NCBI GenBank assembly: GCA_963772225.1
Contig: CAVYWD010000001.1
Location: 248,001-312,000 of the forward strand
From: CAVYWD01 sp963772225
GTDB taxonomy: Bacteria > Myxococcota > Myxococcia > Myxococcales > UBA5297
DNA: 64,000 nucleotides
Direction of reading: 5' to 3'
A program made the position numbers and the translations under genes. Below are positions 41,508-50,529 of this stretch, piece by piece. The notes beneath the pieces are model-generated. The model was not told the DNA's origin. It saw only the letters and a program-made list of their open reading frames with translations, and made no database searches. The first letter of the stretch is position 1; each line of letters begins with the position of its first letter.

Positions 41508-42365
41508 ATGATCGACCTCCACGCCCACACGACGGCCTCCGACGGGCAATTCAGCCCGGGCGAGCTCGTGTATCGCGCCGCCCAAGCCGGCATCGACACG
41601 CTGGCCGTGACCGACCATGACACCGTGGCGGGAATCGCCGAGGCAGAGCGCGCGGCGGAGCCTCTGGGCATCCGGCTCATCGCCGGCATCGAGCTCTCGA
41701 CCTTCGCCGGCGAGCGCGAGGCTCACCTCCTGGGACACTTCATCGACCCGGAAGAGCCGGCCATTCGCGGGTTCTCCCGGGTGCTGCGCCAGGAGCGCGC
41801 CCAGCGCATGGCGCGGATGGTCGAGCGGCTCGGGGAGCTGGGCCTTCGCGTGGAGCTCTCGGAGGTGGAGCGCATCTCCAGCGGCAAGAACCTGGGCCGG
41901 CCCCACCTCGCCCGCGCGATGGTCGGGCGCGGGTACGTCCGCGACGTCAAAGAGGCGTTCGACCACTACCTCGCGGTGGGCGCGCCGGCCTATGTCGAGC
42001 GATACAAGCTCTCCGCGGGCGACGCCATCGCCCTCATCCACGGAGCCGGGGGGACGGCAACGCTCGCCCATCCGAAGGTGAGCCGCATCTCCGAGCCGGA
42101 GATCGGCTCGCTCAAGGACCAGGGGCTCGATGGGCTCGAGGTGTTTCACAGCGACCAGGGCGACCGCGCGCGCGCCGAGCTCCTGGCCATCGCCCGGTCG
42201 CTGAACCTGGTACCGACGTCCGGCAGCGACTTTCACGGCGAGGCCATCGTTCCCGGGCGGCGGTTGGGAGGCGCCGAGATGGGGCGCGAAGACCTGGCAT
42301 GGCTCGAGAAGAGGCGGCGCGCCGCGAGCGCCACCCGGGAGGTCCCGAATGCGCGACGAGGATAA
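41508..42365 (+). CDS. PHP-domain phosphoesterase (YciV/RNase AM-like)
   Basis: 285 residues with the PHP metal motifs: IDLHAHTTASDGQFSP at the N-terminus (His-x-His), AVTDHDTV, the Glu in AGIELSTF, the His in AHLLGHFID, and late THPKV-like (LAHPKVSRI) and GSDFHGE motifs. This matches the YciV/TrpH group, which act as 3',5'-nucleoside-bisphosphate phosphatases or 5'-3' exoribonucleases (RNase AM). AAGGGA lies just before the ATG. The 3' end overlaps the next gene by 17 bp. The exact substrate cannot be told from sequence. Confidence 0.9.
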   Translation: MIDLHAHTTASDGQFSPGELVYRAAQAGIDTLAVTDHDTVAGIAEAERAAEPLGIRLIAGIELSTFAGEREAHLLGHFIDPEEPAIRGFSRVLRQERAQRMARMVERLGELGLRVELSEVERISSGKNLGRPHLARAMVGRGYVRDVKEAFDHYLAVGAPAYVERYKLSAGDAIALIHGAGGTATLAHPKVSRISEPEIGSLKDQGLDGLEVFHSDQGDRARAELLAIARSLNLVPTSGSDFHGEAIVPGRRLGGAEMGREDLAWLEKRRRAASATREVPNARRG

Positions 42366-42687
42366 GAGCGAGCTGGCGTCCAAGAGCTGCGTCCCTTGCC
42401 GCGGGGGCGTTCCGCCTCTCAAGGGCGATGCCCTGGCGACGATCGCCCGGAAGCTGCCGCGGTGGACGGTCGTCGGCGAACACCACCTGGAGCGGACGTT
42501 CACCTTCCCTGACTTCAAGGCGGCGATGGCCTTCGTCAACCGGGTGGGCGAGCTCGCGGAGGAGCAGGGGCATCATCCGGACCTGGCGCTGAGCTGGGGC
42601 AAGGTCGGGGTGACGATCTTCACGCACAAGATCGACGGGCTGACCGAGAGCGACTTCGTCTTGGCGGCCAAGATCGAGCTCTTATGA
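42349..42687 (+). CDS. phhB: Pterin-4a-carbinolamine dehydratase
   Basis: 112 residues: the conserved ELAEEQGHHPDLALSWGKVGVTIFTHKIDGLTESDFVLA segment carries the paired histidines and the Pro-Asp of the DCoH/PhhB active site, and RTFTFPDFKAAMAFVNRV is the usual first helix-strand unit. It dehydrates 4a-hydroxytetrahydrobiopterin or acts on molybdopterin-related pterins. No phenylalanine hydroxylase gene is adjacent. It overlaps the PHP gene, so the two are co-transcribed. The N-terminus has an extra CVPCRGG with two cysteines, often seen in bacterial members. Confidence 0.92.
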   Translation: MRDEDKSELASKSCVPCRGGVPPLKGDALATIARKLPRWTVVGEHHLERTFTFPDFKAAMAFVNRVGELAEEQGHHPDLALSWGKVGVTIFTHKIDGLTESDFVLAAKIELL

Positions 42688-42831
42688 TTTGATCCGTCGC
42701 CACGTCGAGGTCCAGGCTTCGCCCGCGCAAGCACCCGGGTCGAGCGCCGACGAGCGCATCGGCGTCGCCAACGCCAGCGTGGTCGTCCACCCCGCCTGCA
42801 GCCGCACCGGAACCTGAGATGGCAGGTACAC

Positions 42832-43113
42832 CTAGGTGAGCGGAGTCTGCGGCGGGTCCTCGGCTTTGCGCCCTGGCGGTCGGGCGATTCTCCAAATCGC
42901 GGCCAAGCCGTCCTCGGTGCCGGGCCAATGTCGGCGCACGGCAGCCGCACCAGCCCGACGCACGACGGAGCGCAGCACGAGGCAGGTGATGACCGCGTCA
43001 TCCCCATAGCCGATCACGGGGATGAAGTCCGGGATGACGTCCACGGGCAGAGCGAAGTAGGCGAAGAGCAGCCACAGTCGCACGCCTCGGATCGTGAACT
43101 CCCTTCCCTTCAA
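42832..43113 (-). CDS. DUF1232 (YkvA-like) small membrane protein
   Basis: 93 residues with the DUF1232 core YFALPVDVIPDFIPVIGYGDDAVITCLVLRSVVR. The start is a TTG at 43113; no ATG or GTG was found further upstream in frame before the nuoN end. The domain probably sits partly in the membrane. The function of the family is unknown. It lies 82 bp downstream of nuoN on the same strand but has no evident link to complex I. Confidence 0.75.
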   Translation of the reverse strand: MKGREFTIRGVRLWLLFAYFALPVDVIPDFIPVIGYGDDAVITCLVLRSVVRRAGAAAVRRHWPGTEDGLAAIWRIARPPGRKAEDPPQTPLT

Positions 43114-43195
43114 AGAGCGAATCTGAGGTCCATCAGACTCGGAGCAAGGGCCGAGGCCGGAGCACGCCCGTCGAACGCCTCCGAATCGTACGAGG

Positions 43196-44776
43196 CTACA
43201 CGCCCCAGTACATCGCCCGCACCGCGTTCTGCGCGGCGTCGTAGATGGGCGACCACCAGACCCCGAAGACCAGCACCGCGGCCGCGAGCCCGGCGAGGAG
43301 CCCCGCGTAGCTCAGCGGGATGGGCACCGGCTTCTCCTGCACCGGCTTCTCCAGGAACATTGCCCGGACGATCCGCGCGTAGTAGTAGAGCGACACCGCG
43401 CTGTTGAGCACGCCGATGATGGCCAGGGTCCACCAGCCGGTGGCGTCGAAGCCCACCGCCGATCGCGCCTTCACCACCACCGCGGCGAACAGATAGAACT
43501 TGCCGATGAACCCGGCGAAGGGCGGGAGGCCGGTGAGGCTGAACAGGAAGATGGCGAAGGCGATGGCCGCGAAGGGCGAGCGCTTCGCCAGACCACGGTA
43601 CTCGAAGATGGACTCCGACCCTCCCGCGCGCGCCACCGACAGCACGACGAGGAAGGCGCCCACGTTCATGAACAGGTAGATGGTCAGGTAGACGAGCACC
43701 GCCAAATTGCCCAGGTTGGTCCCGCTCGCGAGCCCCATGGTGATGTAACCGGCGTGGGCGATGGAGCTGTAGGCGAGCAGCCGCTTCAAATTCGTCTGGT
43801 TGATGGCTGCGAAATTGCCCAGCGTCATGGTCGCCGCGGCCACTGCTCCCAGAATGGCGGGCCAGGGCACGCCGGCGGCGATGCGGGCGACCTGCTCGGG
43901 CTGATCAGAGCCCACCGAAGCCATGGCGCCGAAAAAGAACCGCAAGGCGAGCGCGAACCCCGCCGCCTTCGGCCCGACCGAGAGAAAAGCCGTGAAGGGC
44001 GTGGGCGCGCCCTCGTACACGTCGGGGCACCACATGTGCCACGGCACGCTCGCGACCTTGTACCCGATGCCCGACAGCACGAAGACCACCGCCACCACCA
44101 GCGCCAGCTGGCCTCCAGCCCGCGACAGCGGCAGGCCTGCCGCCGGGTTGAACCGACTGAGGTTCTGCGCCAGGACGGAAAGGTCCGTGGTGCCGAGCAG
44201 GCCGTAGATGTAGCTCATGCCGAAGACCATGATGCCCGACGCGACGCCGCCGTAGATGACGTACTTCAGCGAGGCCTCCGACGCCCGCCGGTCGGCCCGC
44301 CGATAGCCGGCGAGCACGTAGCTCACCAGCGAGACGAGCTCGAGCGAGAGATAGACCATGAGAAGGTCGGTCGAGCTCGCCATGAGGTTCATGCCCAGGC
44401 ACATCGCCAGGAGCAGCGCGAAGTACTCCCCCATGCGCTCGGGGGCGATCTCCGACGAAGGTGCGGCCATCCAGATGGCCAGCGCCGTCGCGCCCAGGAA
44501 GAACCACTTGAAGAACATCGCCAGCGAGTCGTGCACCAGGAGCCCGCCGAAGAGCGCCTTGCCCGCCGCTCCGGAGAGCAACAAGGTGGCGACCCCCGAG
44601 CCCAACAGGAACAGGAGCGCGAGGCCCGCGAGCGCTGGGACCCGCTTGTCGGACCGCTTGATCAGGAGGTCCGCGATGAAGAGCGCGAGCACGCCCAGCG
44701 TGAGGATGATCTCCGGCCAGAAGTAGCGCAGGCTTTCGACGTTCGCGCTCTGGATCTGTGCGAGGGTCGGGTCCAA
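43196..44776 (-). CDS. nuoN: NADH-quinone oxidoreductase subunit N
   Basis: 526 residues with ~14 membrane helices and the proton-channel motifs of NuoN: LSLELVSLVSYVLAGY, SEASLKYVIYGGVASGIMVFG and LLAYSSIAHAGYITMG. It is one of three antiporter-like proton pumps in the membrane arm of complex I. It is last in the minus-strand nuo operon, 22 bp after nuoM. Confidence 0.97.
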   Translation of the reverse strand: MDPTLAQIQSANVESLRYFWPEIILTLGVLALFIADLLIKRSDKRVPALAGLALLFLLGSGVATLLLSGAAGKALFGGLLVHDSLAMFFKWFFLGATALAIWMAAPSSEIAPERMGEYFALLLAMCLGMNLMASSTDLLMVYLSLELVSLVSYVLAGYRRADRRASEASLKYVIYGGVASGIMVFGMSYIYGLLGTTDLSVLAQNLSRFNPAAGLPLSRAGGQLALVVAVVFVLSGIGYKVASVPWHMWCPDVYEGAPTPFTAFLSVGPKAAGFALALRFFFGAMASVGSDQPEQVARIAAGVPWPAILGAVAAATMTLGNFAAINQTNLKRLLAYSSIAHAGYITMGLASGTNLGNLAVLVYLTIYLFMNVGAFLVVLSVARAGGSESIFEYRGLAKRSPFAAIAFAIFLFSLTGLPPFAGFIGKFYLFAAVVVKARSAVGFDATGWWTLAIIGVLNSAVSLYYYARIVRAMFLEKPVQEKPVPIPLSYAGLLAGLAAAVLVFGVWWSPIYDAAQNAVRAMYWGV

Positions 44777-44798
44777 GGTTTTGCCTTCCTAAAGAAGC

Positions 44799-46439
44799 CT
44801 AAGCGCCGACGACCGGGCCCACGACCTTGGCGAGGCTCGTGAGCGCGTTCGTCGAGAGATTGATGATGAGGTTGGGGTAGAAGCCGAACACGATGGTCAG
44901 CGCCGCCAGCGGGTAGAGCGTCAACCGCTCGCGCCAGCTCAGGTCGGGCAGGTGCGCGTACTTCGGGTTCAGCTTGCCCAGGAACATGCGCTGGATGGTC
45001 CAGAGGTAATACGCCGCGGTGATGATGACGCTCAGCGCGGAGATGACGGTGATGGTCTGGAACACCGGGAACGCGCCGGTGAAGACCAGGAACTCGCTGA
45101 CGAAGCCCGCCAGGCCCGGCAGGCCCAGCGAGGCGAAGAAAGCGAGGCCCATGATGCCGGTGTATTCGGGCACCGCCTTGGCCAGGCCGCCGAAGCCGTT
45201 GATCTCCCGGTGGTGGGCGCGGTCGTAGATCACGCCCACGATGAGGAACAACATCGGGCTGATGAGGCCATGCGTCCACATGTTGAAGAGCGCGCCGTTG
45301 AGGCCCTGCGGCGTCATGGACGCCATGCCCAGGAGGCAGAAGCCCATGTGCGAGACCGAGGAGTATGCGATGAGCTTCTTGAGATCCTTCTGCGCCATGC
45401 AGACGAACGCCGCGTAGACGATGTTGATGACCCCGAAGACCGCGACCAAAGGCGCCATGTCGCGGGTCGTCTGCGGCAGAATGGCCCAGTTCACGCGCAG
45501 CATTCCGTAGGTGCCCATCTTCAGGAGCACGCCGGCCAGGATGACCGAGATGGGCGTGGGCGCCTCGACGTGGGCGTCGGGCAACCAGGTGTGGAACGGG
45601 AACATCGGGACCTTGATGGAGAAGCCGATGAACAGGCCGACCCACACCACGACCGGGAAAGCCGAGCCCATGAGCGGCGCCATCCGCAGCCAGTGGCCCG
45701 ACCGCCCCAGCTCCGCCAGCGCGAGCAGGTTGAAGGTGTGGTCCGCCCGGGTGCCGTCGACCAGGGCGAACCCGCCGGCCTGCCGCGAGCTGTAGTAAAG
45801 CGCGATGACGGCCAGGAGCATCAGCACCGAGCCGGCCAGAGTGTAGAGGAAGAACTTGATGGCCGCGTACTCCTTGCGCGCGCCGCCCCAAATGCCGATG
45901 AGGAAGTACATCGGCAGAAGCATGACTTCCCAAAAGACATAGAAGAGGAAGAAGTCGAGGGCCGCGAAGACGCCGTACATCCCGGTCTGAAGGATGAGCA
46001 GCATGATCATGTAGCCCGGCACCTTCGTCTCGCTGAAGTGGGCGTGCTTCTCGCCGTGGCCGTCGCCGTGCCCGTCCTGCTTGAAACCCCACCAATTCAG
46101 CGAGGCGATGGTCGCGACGAAGCTGATCAGCGCGGTGAGGATGAGCATGGACACCGAGAGCCCGTCGGCGCCGACGAAGTACTCGATGTTGAACTGGCGC
46201 ATCCAGACGACGTGGTGCACGAACTGGACGCCGCCGTCGGCCTTGAAGCTCGCCCACAGGTACAGGGCCAGGGCGAGGTCGAGCGCCGCGGAGGCGACCG
46301 CGATGACCCGCGCGCCCTGGTCGACCATCTCGCCTTTGAGGTTCGCGAATTTCTTGGCGGCCAGGAGCAGGAGGATCAGCGCAACGCCAATCATCGGCAC
46401 GAAGGTCAGCCAGGAGAGCAAGGTGCTGTTGGTTTGCAT
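44799..46439 (-). CDS. nuoM: NADH-quinone oxidoreductase subunit M
   Basis: 546 residues, ~14 membrane helices, with FFLFYVFWEVMLLPMYFLIGIWGG, MFPFHTWLPDAHVEAPTPISVILAGVLLKMG and LKKLIAYSSVSHMGFCLLG. It is an antiporter-like proton pump of complex I. A small His-rich loop (GHGDGHGEKHAHF) interrupts the region before the Glu-containing helix, echoing a longer His-rich insertion in nuoL. It begins 39 bp after nuoL ends. Confidence 0.97.
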   Translation of the reverse strand: MQTNSTLLSWLTFVPMIGVALILLLLAAKKFANLKGEMVDQGARVIAVASAALDLALALYLWASFKADGGVQFVHHVVWMRQFNIEYFVGADGLSVSMLILTALISFVATIASLNWWGFKQDGHGDGHGEKHAHFSETKVPGYMIMLLILQTGMYGVFAALDFFLFYVFWEVMLLPMYFLIGIWGGARKEYAAIKFFLYTLAGSVLMLLAVIALYYSSRQAGGFALVDGTRADHTFNLLALAELGRSGHWLRMAPLMGSAFPVVVWVGLFIGFSIKVPMFPFHTWLPDAHVEAPTPISVILAGVLLKMGTYGMLRVNWAILPQTTRDMAPLVAVFGVINIVYAAFVCMAQKDLKKLIAYSSVSHMGFCLLGMASMTPQGLNGALFNMWTHGLISPMLFLIVGVIYDRAHHREINGFGGLAKAVPEYTGIMGLAFFASLGLPGLAGFVSEFLVFTGAFPVFQTITVISALSVIITAAYYLWTIQRMFLGKLNPKYAHLPDLSWRERLTLYPLAALTIVFGFYPNLIINLSTNALTSLAKVVGPVVGA

Positions 46440-46478
46440 TTCTTCCTCTAAGGAAAGCGAACTCTTTCGCGAACCCTC

Positions 46479-48978
46479 TTAGGACAGCCAGCCGAGCAGC
46501 GACTTGCGGATGGACTGCCACAGCTCGTCCCCGCCGGCGCTCGCCAGGTAGCCGCCGGCGATGATCACCAGCGCCCCGGCGAGAACCGCGTAGAGGTAGC
46601 TCTGGATGCGGCCTGTCTCGAGCTGGCGGATCTTCCGGCCCTGCGCGATGACCCCGTCCGCGAACAGGTTCACCGCGCCGTCCACCACGTACTTGTCGAA
46701 GGCGCCGTCCACGTAGGCGACGAATCGGGCGATGGCCGCGACCGCGTGGAGGATGCCGTCGAGGACCGTCCGGTCGAACCAGTAGAACGCCTCGCGCAGA
46801 AAGGTCACGAGGTTGAGCACGGTCGCCGCGTAGAATCTCGTCGACGTAATACTTGTTGTAGACCACCGAGTGCAGCCGCGGGAATCGCGCGAGGAGTTGA
46901 GCCGGCACTGGGCTCTTGTTGTCGAGGTACAGCGCGCGGGCCACCGCCCAGCCGCCGAGCGCTCCGCCCACCGACAGGAAGATGAGCCCCCACTCCCAAG
47001 CCGCGCCCGGGCTCGCCTGGCGCGCCGCGATGACGGAGGCAGCGGTGAGCGCCGGCGCGAGCCACCGCTCGAGGAGCGGCTCGGACATCCACTCGATGTG
47101 CAGCGCGTGCCCGAGCGGCGCCCAGAAGCCGAGCAGGATGGACAGCGCGCTCCCGACCGACAGCGCGGCCAGCACATACGACATGGACTTGGGCACGTCC
47201 TTGGGCGGGCCGCCGTGGTGCGCTTGGGCGGCGCTGTGGTCGTCCGCGTCGTCGTGCCCGTGGCCGTGAGCCGCTGCGTGAATGTCGGGGAGGTGCGCCG
47301 CCGCGACGTTCGCCGAGGCGATGAGGTCGGCGTCGAAGGTGCCGGCGTGCGCCGCGCCGAGCGAATGCGTGGCCGCGGCTGCCGCGGGCGCGCCGTGCCC
47401 GGCGTTATGGCCGTGCCCTTCCCCGTGGCCCAGGTCGCCCCGGTATTCGCCGGTGAAGGTCATGTAATAGCTGCGCCACATGTAGAAGGCGGTGCCGATG
47501 GCGGCGACCTGGCCTGCCGCCCAGATGGTCCAGCCCGGGATGAGCAGGTTGCCGCCCGCCCGGAAGGCGTTCCAGAGGATTTCGTCTTTGGAGAAGAAGC
47601 CGTTGCCCAGGAAGAAGACCGGCGCGGCGGTGATGCAGACGCAGGCATAGAAATAGGTCCGCTCGGTGATGGGCAGGACGCACTTGAGGCCGCCCATCTT
47701 CCGCATGTCCTGGTTGTGGTGGCAGCCATAGATGACCGCCCCCGAGCCGAGGAAGAGCGTCGCCTTGAAGAAGGCGTGCGTCAGCAGGTGGTAGAGGCCG
47801 GTCCAGTAGGCCCCGACGCCCACGCCGATGAACATGAACCCCAGCTGCGACACCGTGGAATAGGCGAGCACCTTCTTGATGTCGTGCTGGAAGAACCCGA
47901 TGGAGGCCGCGAAGAGCGCGGTCGCCGCCGCCACCACCGCCACCACCGTCATGGCCTGGGGCGAGAGCGCGAAGAGGAAGTTGAGCCGGCCGATCATGTA
48001 GACGCCAGCGGTGACCATGGTGGCGGCGTGGATGAGCGCGGAGACCGGCGTCGGGCCCGCCATGGCGTCCGGGAGCCAGACATAGAGGGGAATCTGCGCC
48101 GACTTGCCCGTCGCGCCAATGAACAAGCCGAGGCAGGCCACGGTGAGCACCGGCAGGCCCCAGAAGGTCTTGCTGGCGAGCGCCTCCCCCACCCCGCCGA
48201 AGGCGAATTGGTCGCGCAGCTCGTGAAAAGTGAGCGTGGGCGTCGCGCCCGCCACGGGGCCGACGAGGTGCCCCGAGAGCGCCCAGAACAGGATCAGAAT
48301 TCCGATGAGGAACCCGAAGTCGCCGATGCGGTTCACCACGAAGGCCTTCATGCCGGCCTTGGCCTTCTCCACGTCCTCGTACCAGAAGGAGATGAGCAGG
48401 TAGCTCGCGAGGCCCACGCCCTCCCAGCCGAAGAACATGATGCCGAAGTTGTCGCCCATGACGAGCAGCAACATGGCGAAGACGAAGAGGTTCAGATACG
48501 CGAAGAAGCGCCAATAGGCCTGCTCGTCCTCCATATAGCCGGTGGAGTAGACGTGGATGAGCGTCCCGATGGTGGTGATGATGAGGACCATCATGATCGA
48601 CAATGGGTCGAGCGCGAAGGCCAGGTTGAGCTGGAACCCGTCGTGCGTGTCGAGCATGTTCCAGAGGACCTGGCGGAGCATCCGGTCGGCGGGGGCCGCG
48701 CCGATGAGCTGGGCGGCGCAGACGAGCCCGACGAGCCAGCTCAGGACCATGGCGCCGATGGCGATGGAGTGGTTCGCCGCCTTGCCCATCGAGCGCTGGA
48801 TTCGCACGCCGGCCAGCGCGTTGACCGTGAAGCCGACGAGCGGGAAGAGCGGGATGAGGAAGAGAAGCGAGCTCGCGTGCGGAATGAGCCGGATGATCTC
48901 GTGGGCGCCGTGCGCCGATTCCTGAGCCTCCTCGGCGGCGCCGGAGACAAGCTGAGCCAACTGGAAAGGCAGGTTCAT
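46479..48978 (-). CDS. nuoL: NADH-quinone oxidoreductase subunit L, 3' part displaced by an apparent +1 frameshift
   Basis: The N-terminal ~710 residues are intact: ~14 membrane helices with MFFGWEGVGLASYLLISFWYE, GKSAQIPLYVWLPDAMAGPTPVSALIHAATMVTAGVYMI and LAYSTVSQLGFMFIG. After YNKYYVDEI the frame becomes nonsense, and the true end (FYAATVLNLVTFLREAFYWFDR … IRKSLLGWLS) is in another frame to 46479. Removing one T at ~46836 (giving VDEFYAATVL) joins them into ~832 residues. Residues ~510-600 are a His/Ala-rich insertion (HGEGHGHNAGHG; HAAAHGHGHDDADDHS) not found in standard NuoL. The frameshift is more likely an assembly error because the flanking coding is fully conserved. Confidence 0.95.
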
Positions 48979-49000
48979 GTCCGTTAGGTCCGTCTCGAAG

Positions 49001-49309
49001 CTACTCGCGAAGGGTGTCGGCCTCGGTGACGTCGATGGATTTCAGGTTCTGGTAGATGCTCATGACGATGGCGAGGCCCACCGCCGCCTCGGCCGCCGCG
49101 AGCACGATGACGAAGGCCGCGAAGACCTGGCCCGTCAGCACGCCGCCCATGTAATGGTTGAAGGCGACGAAGTTGATGTTGGCGGCGTTGAGAATGAGCT
49201 CGACGCCCATGAGCAGCGCCACCGCGTTGCGGCGGGTGAGGACGCAGAAGAGCCCCAGCGCGAACAGCACCGCGGCGACGACGAGGTAGTCGGTGAGGCC
49301 GATGGTCAC
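49001..49309 (-). CDS. nuoK: NADH-quinone oxidoreductase subunit K
   Basis: 102 residues, three membrane helices, with the NuoK signature RRNAVALLMGVELILNAANINFVAF (two buried Glu) and VIVLAAAEAAVGLAIV. The start overlaps the nuoJ stop by four bases (ATGA). It forms part of the proton path in the membrane arm. Confidence 0.97.
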   Translation of the reverse strand: MTIGLTDYLVVAAVLFALGLFCVLTRRNAVALLMGVELILNAANINFVAFNHYMGGVLTGQVFAAFVIVLAAAEAAVGLAIVMSIYQNLKSIDVTEADTLRE

Positions 49310-49902
49310 GGCTTGACCTCCTTGCGGGCGATGACCACCGCGCCGACGAGCGTGGCGAGGAGCACCACCGAGGCGATTTCGAAGGGAAGCAGGTATCGAT
49401 TCAAGAAGAGGTCGCCCAGCTGCTCGGCGCTGGAGACGGACGGCGGATTCTGGAGCGGCGCCCTCCAGGGAGCGTTGCGGCTCACGAAGAGCAAGAGCCC
49501 GGTCGTGAGCAAGGTGGCGATGGTGGCGGGCGCGACGCCCATGGACGGATTCGTGACCGCGAGGTCCTGGATCCGGCTGGTCAGCATGACGGCGAACAGA
49601 ATGAGCACCAGCACTCCGCCGATGTAGATGAGGAGCTGCGCCACCGCGAGGAAGTCCGCGGACAGAAGGATGTAGAGGCCCGCGACGCCGAGGAACGTGC
49701 CCAAGAGCGAGAAGCTCGCGTAGAGGATGTTGCGGCTGAAGGCCACACCCGCAGCCGAGGCGAGGGTCAGGGCGGCGAGGGCGAAGAACACCAGGTTGAC
49801 GAGCGAGCTGCCGCTCGCGGGCGCGGCGTTCCCTGCAACCGCGGTAGCTGGCCCGAGCGCCGCGGCGGCGAAGGCGAGAGTTCGAGCAATTCGAAGGTCC
49901 AC
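49306..49902 (-). CDS. nuoJ: NADH-quinone oxidoreductase subunit J
   Basis: 198 residues, five membrane helices, with ASFSLLGTFLGVAGLYILLSADFLAVAQLLIYIGGVLVLILFAVMLT, the NuoJ hallmark. The start is a GTG at 49902. It adds an N-terminal segment (RIARTLAFAAAALGPATAVAG) resembling a signal peptide before the usual first helix. The larger upstream frame belongs to a shadow of nuoI. The stop overlaps nuoK. Confidence 0.95.
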   Translation of the reverse strand: MDLRIARTLAFAAAALGPATAVAGNAAPASGSSLVNLVFFALAALTLASAAGVAFSRNILYASFSLLGTFLGVAGLYILLSADFLAVAQLLIYIGGVLVLILFAVMLTSRIQDLAVTNPSMGVAPATIATLLTTGLLLFVSRNAPWRAPLQNPPSVSSAEQLGDLFLNRYLLPFEIASVVLLATLVGAVVIARKEVKP

Positions 49903-49946
49903 GGTCTTGTCTGCCTCGCTGGCCTGCTGGCTTGAAGGACGGCGCC

Positions 49947-50504
49947 TCACTTCGGCGGGATCTGCGACGGCGCGTCCCACTTCTTCATCTGCGCGCGAAC
50001 GAGCTCCCCGATCACCCGGCGAGGCACCGCCTCCGCGCCCTTGACCACCTTGTAGACCGGCGCCGGGTGGAGCGGGTCGGCGTAGCGGAGCGTCAGGTTC
50101 TCCACGTGCACCATGCTGCCCTCGAACTCCCGGCTGTGCTGAATGGCGCCGGTGGGGCACGGCTCGACGCACAGGCCGCAGTACATGCACTTCGCCACGT
50201 CGATGTCGAAGCGGCTCATCACCCGCTGCTTGGGGTTCGCGGCATCTTTCTCGACCTCGATGGCGATGCAGCCGATGGGGCAGGCCCGCTCGCACGCCTG
50301 GCAGCCGGTGCAGATGGCGACGTCCACTTCCAGGAAGCCCCGGTAGCGCGGCGGCAGCGTCTGGCTCACCGGCACGTCGACGCGGTCGGGGTACTGCACC
50401 GTCGTCGGGCGCCGAAACATGTGCGACAGCGTCACGGACATGCCGTGCCAGAAGCTCTGGACCGTGTCCTTGATGTTCTGCGCGTACTCCTGCGTCGCCG
50501 ACAT
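49947..50504 (-). CDS. nuoI: NADH-quinone oxidoreductase subunit I (2x4Fe-4S)
   Basis: 185 residues with two complete 4Fe-4S motifs, CTGCQACERACP and CMYCGLCVEPCP (clusters N6a and N6b), which carry electrons to N2 in NuoB. An N-terminal amphipathic helix (GMSVTLSHMFRRP) docks it on the membrane. It lies between nuoH and nuoJ. Confidence 0.97.
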   Translation of the reverse strand: MSATQEYAQNIKDTVQSFWHGMSVTLSHMFRRPTTVQYPDRVDVPVSQTLPPRYRGFLEVDVAICTGCQACERACPIGCIAIEVEKDAANPKQRVMSRFDIDVAKCMYCGLCVEPCPTGAIQHSREFEGSMVHVENLTLRYADPLHPAPVYKVVKGAEAVPRRVIGELVRAQMKKWDAPSQIPPK

Positions 50505-50529
50505 CTCTGGGTCGCTCCTATCGGTCCGA

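Noticed and set aside
44662..46478. Continuation of the nuoL frame far into nuoM
   Set aside because: It is nonsense after the frameshift at ~46836; nuoM in its own frame is fully conserved there.
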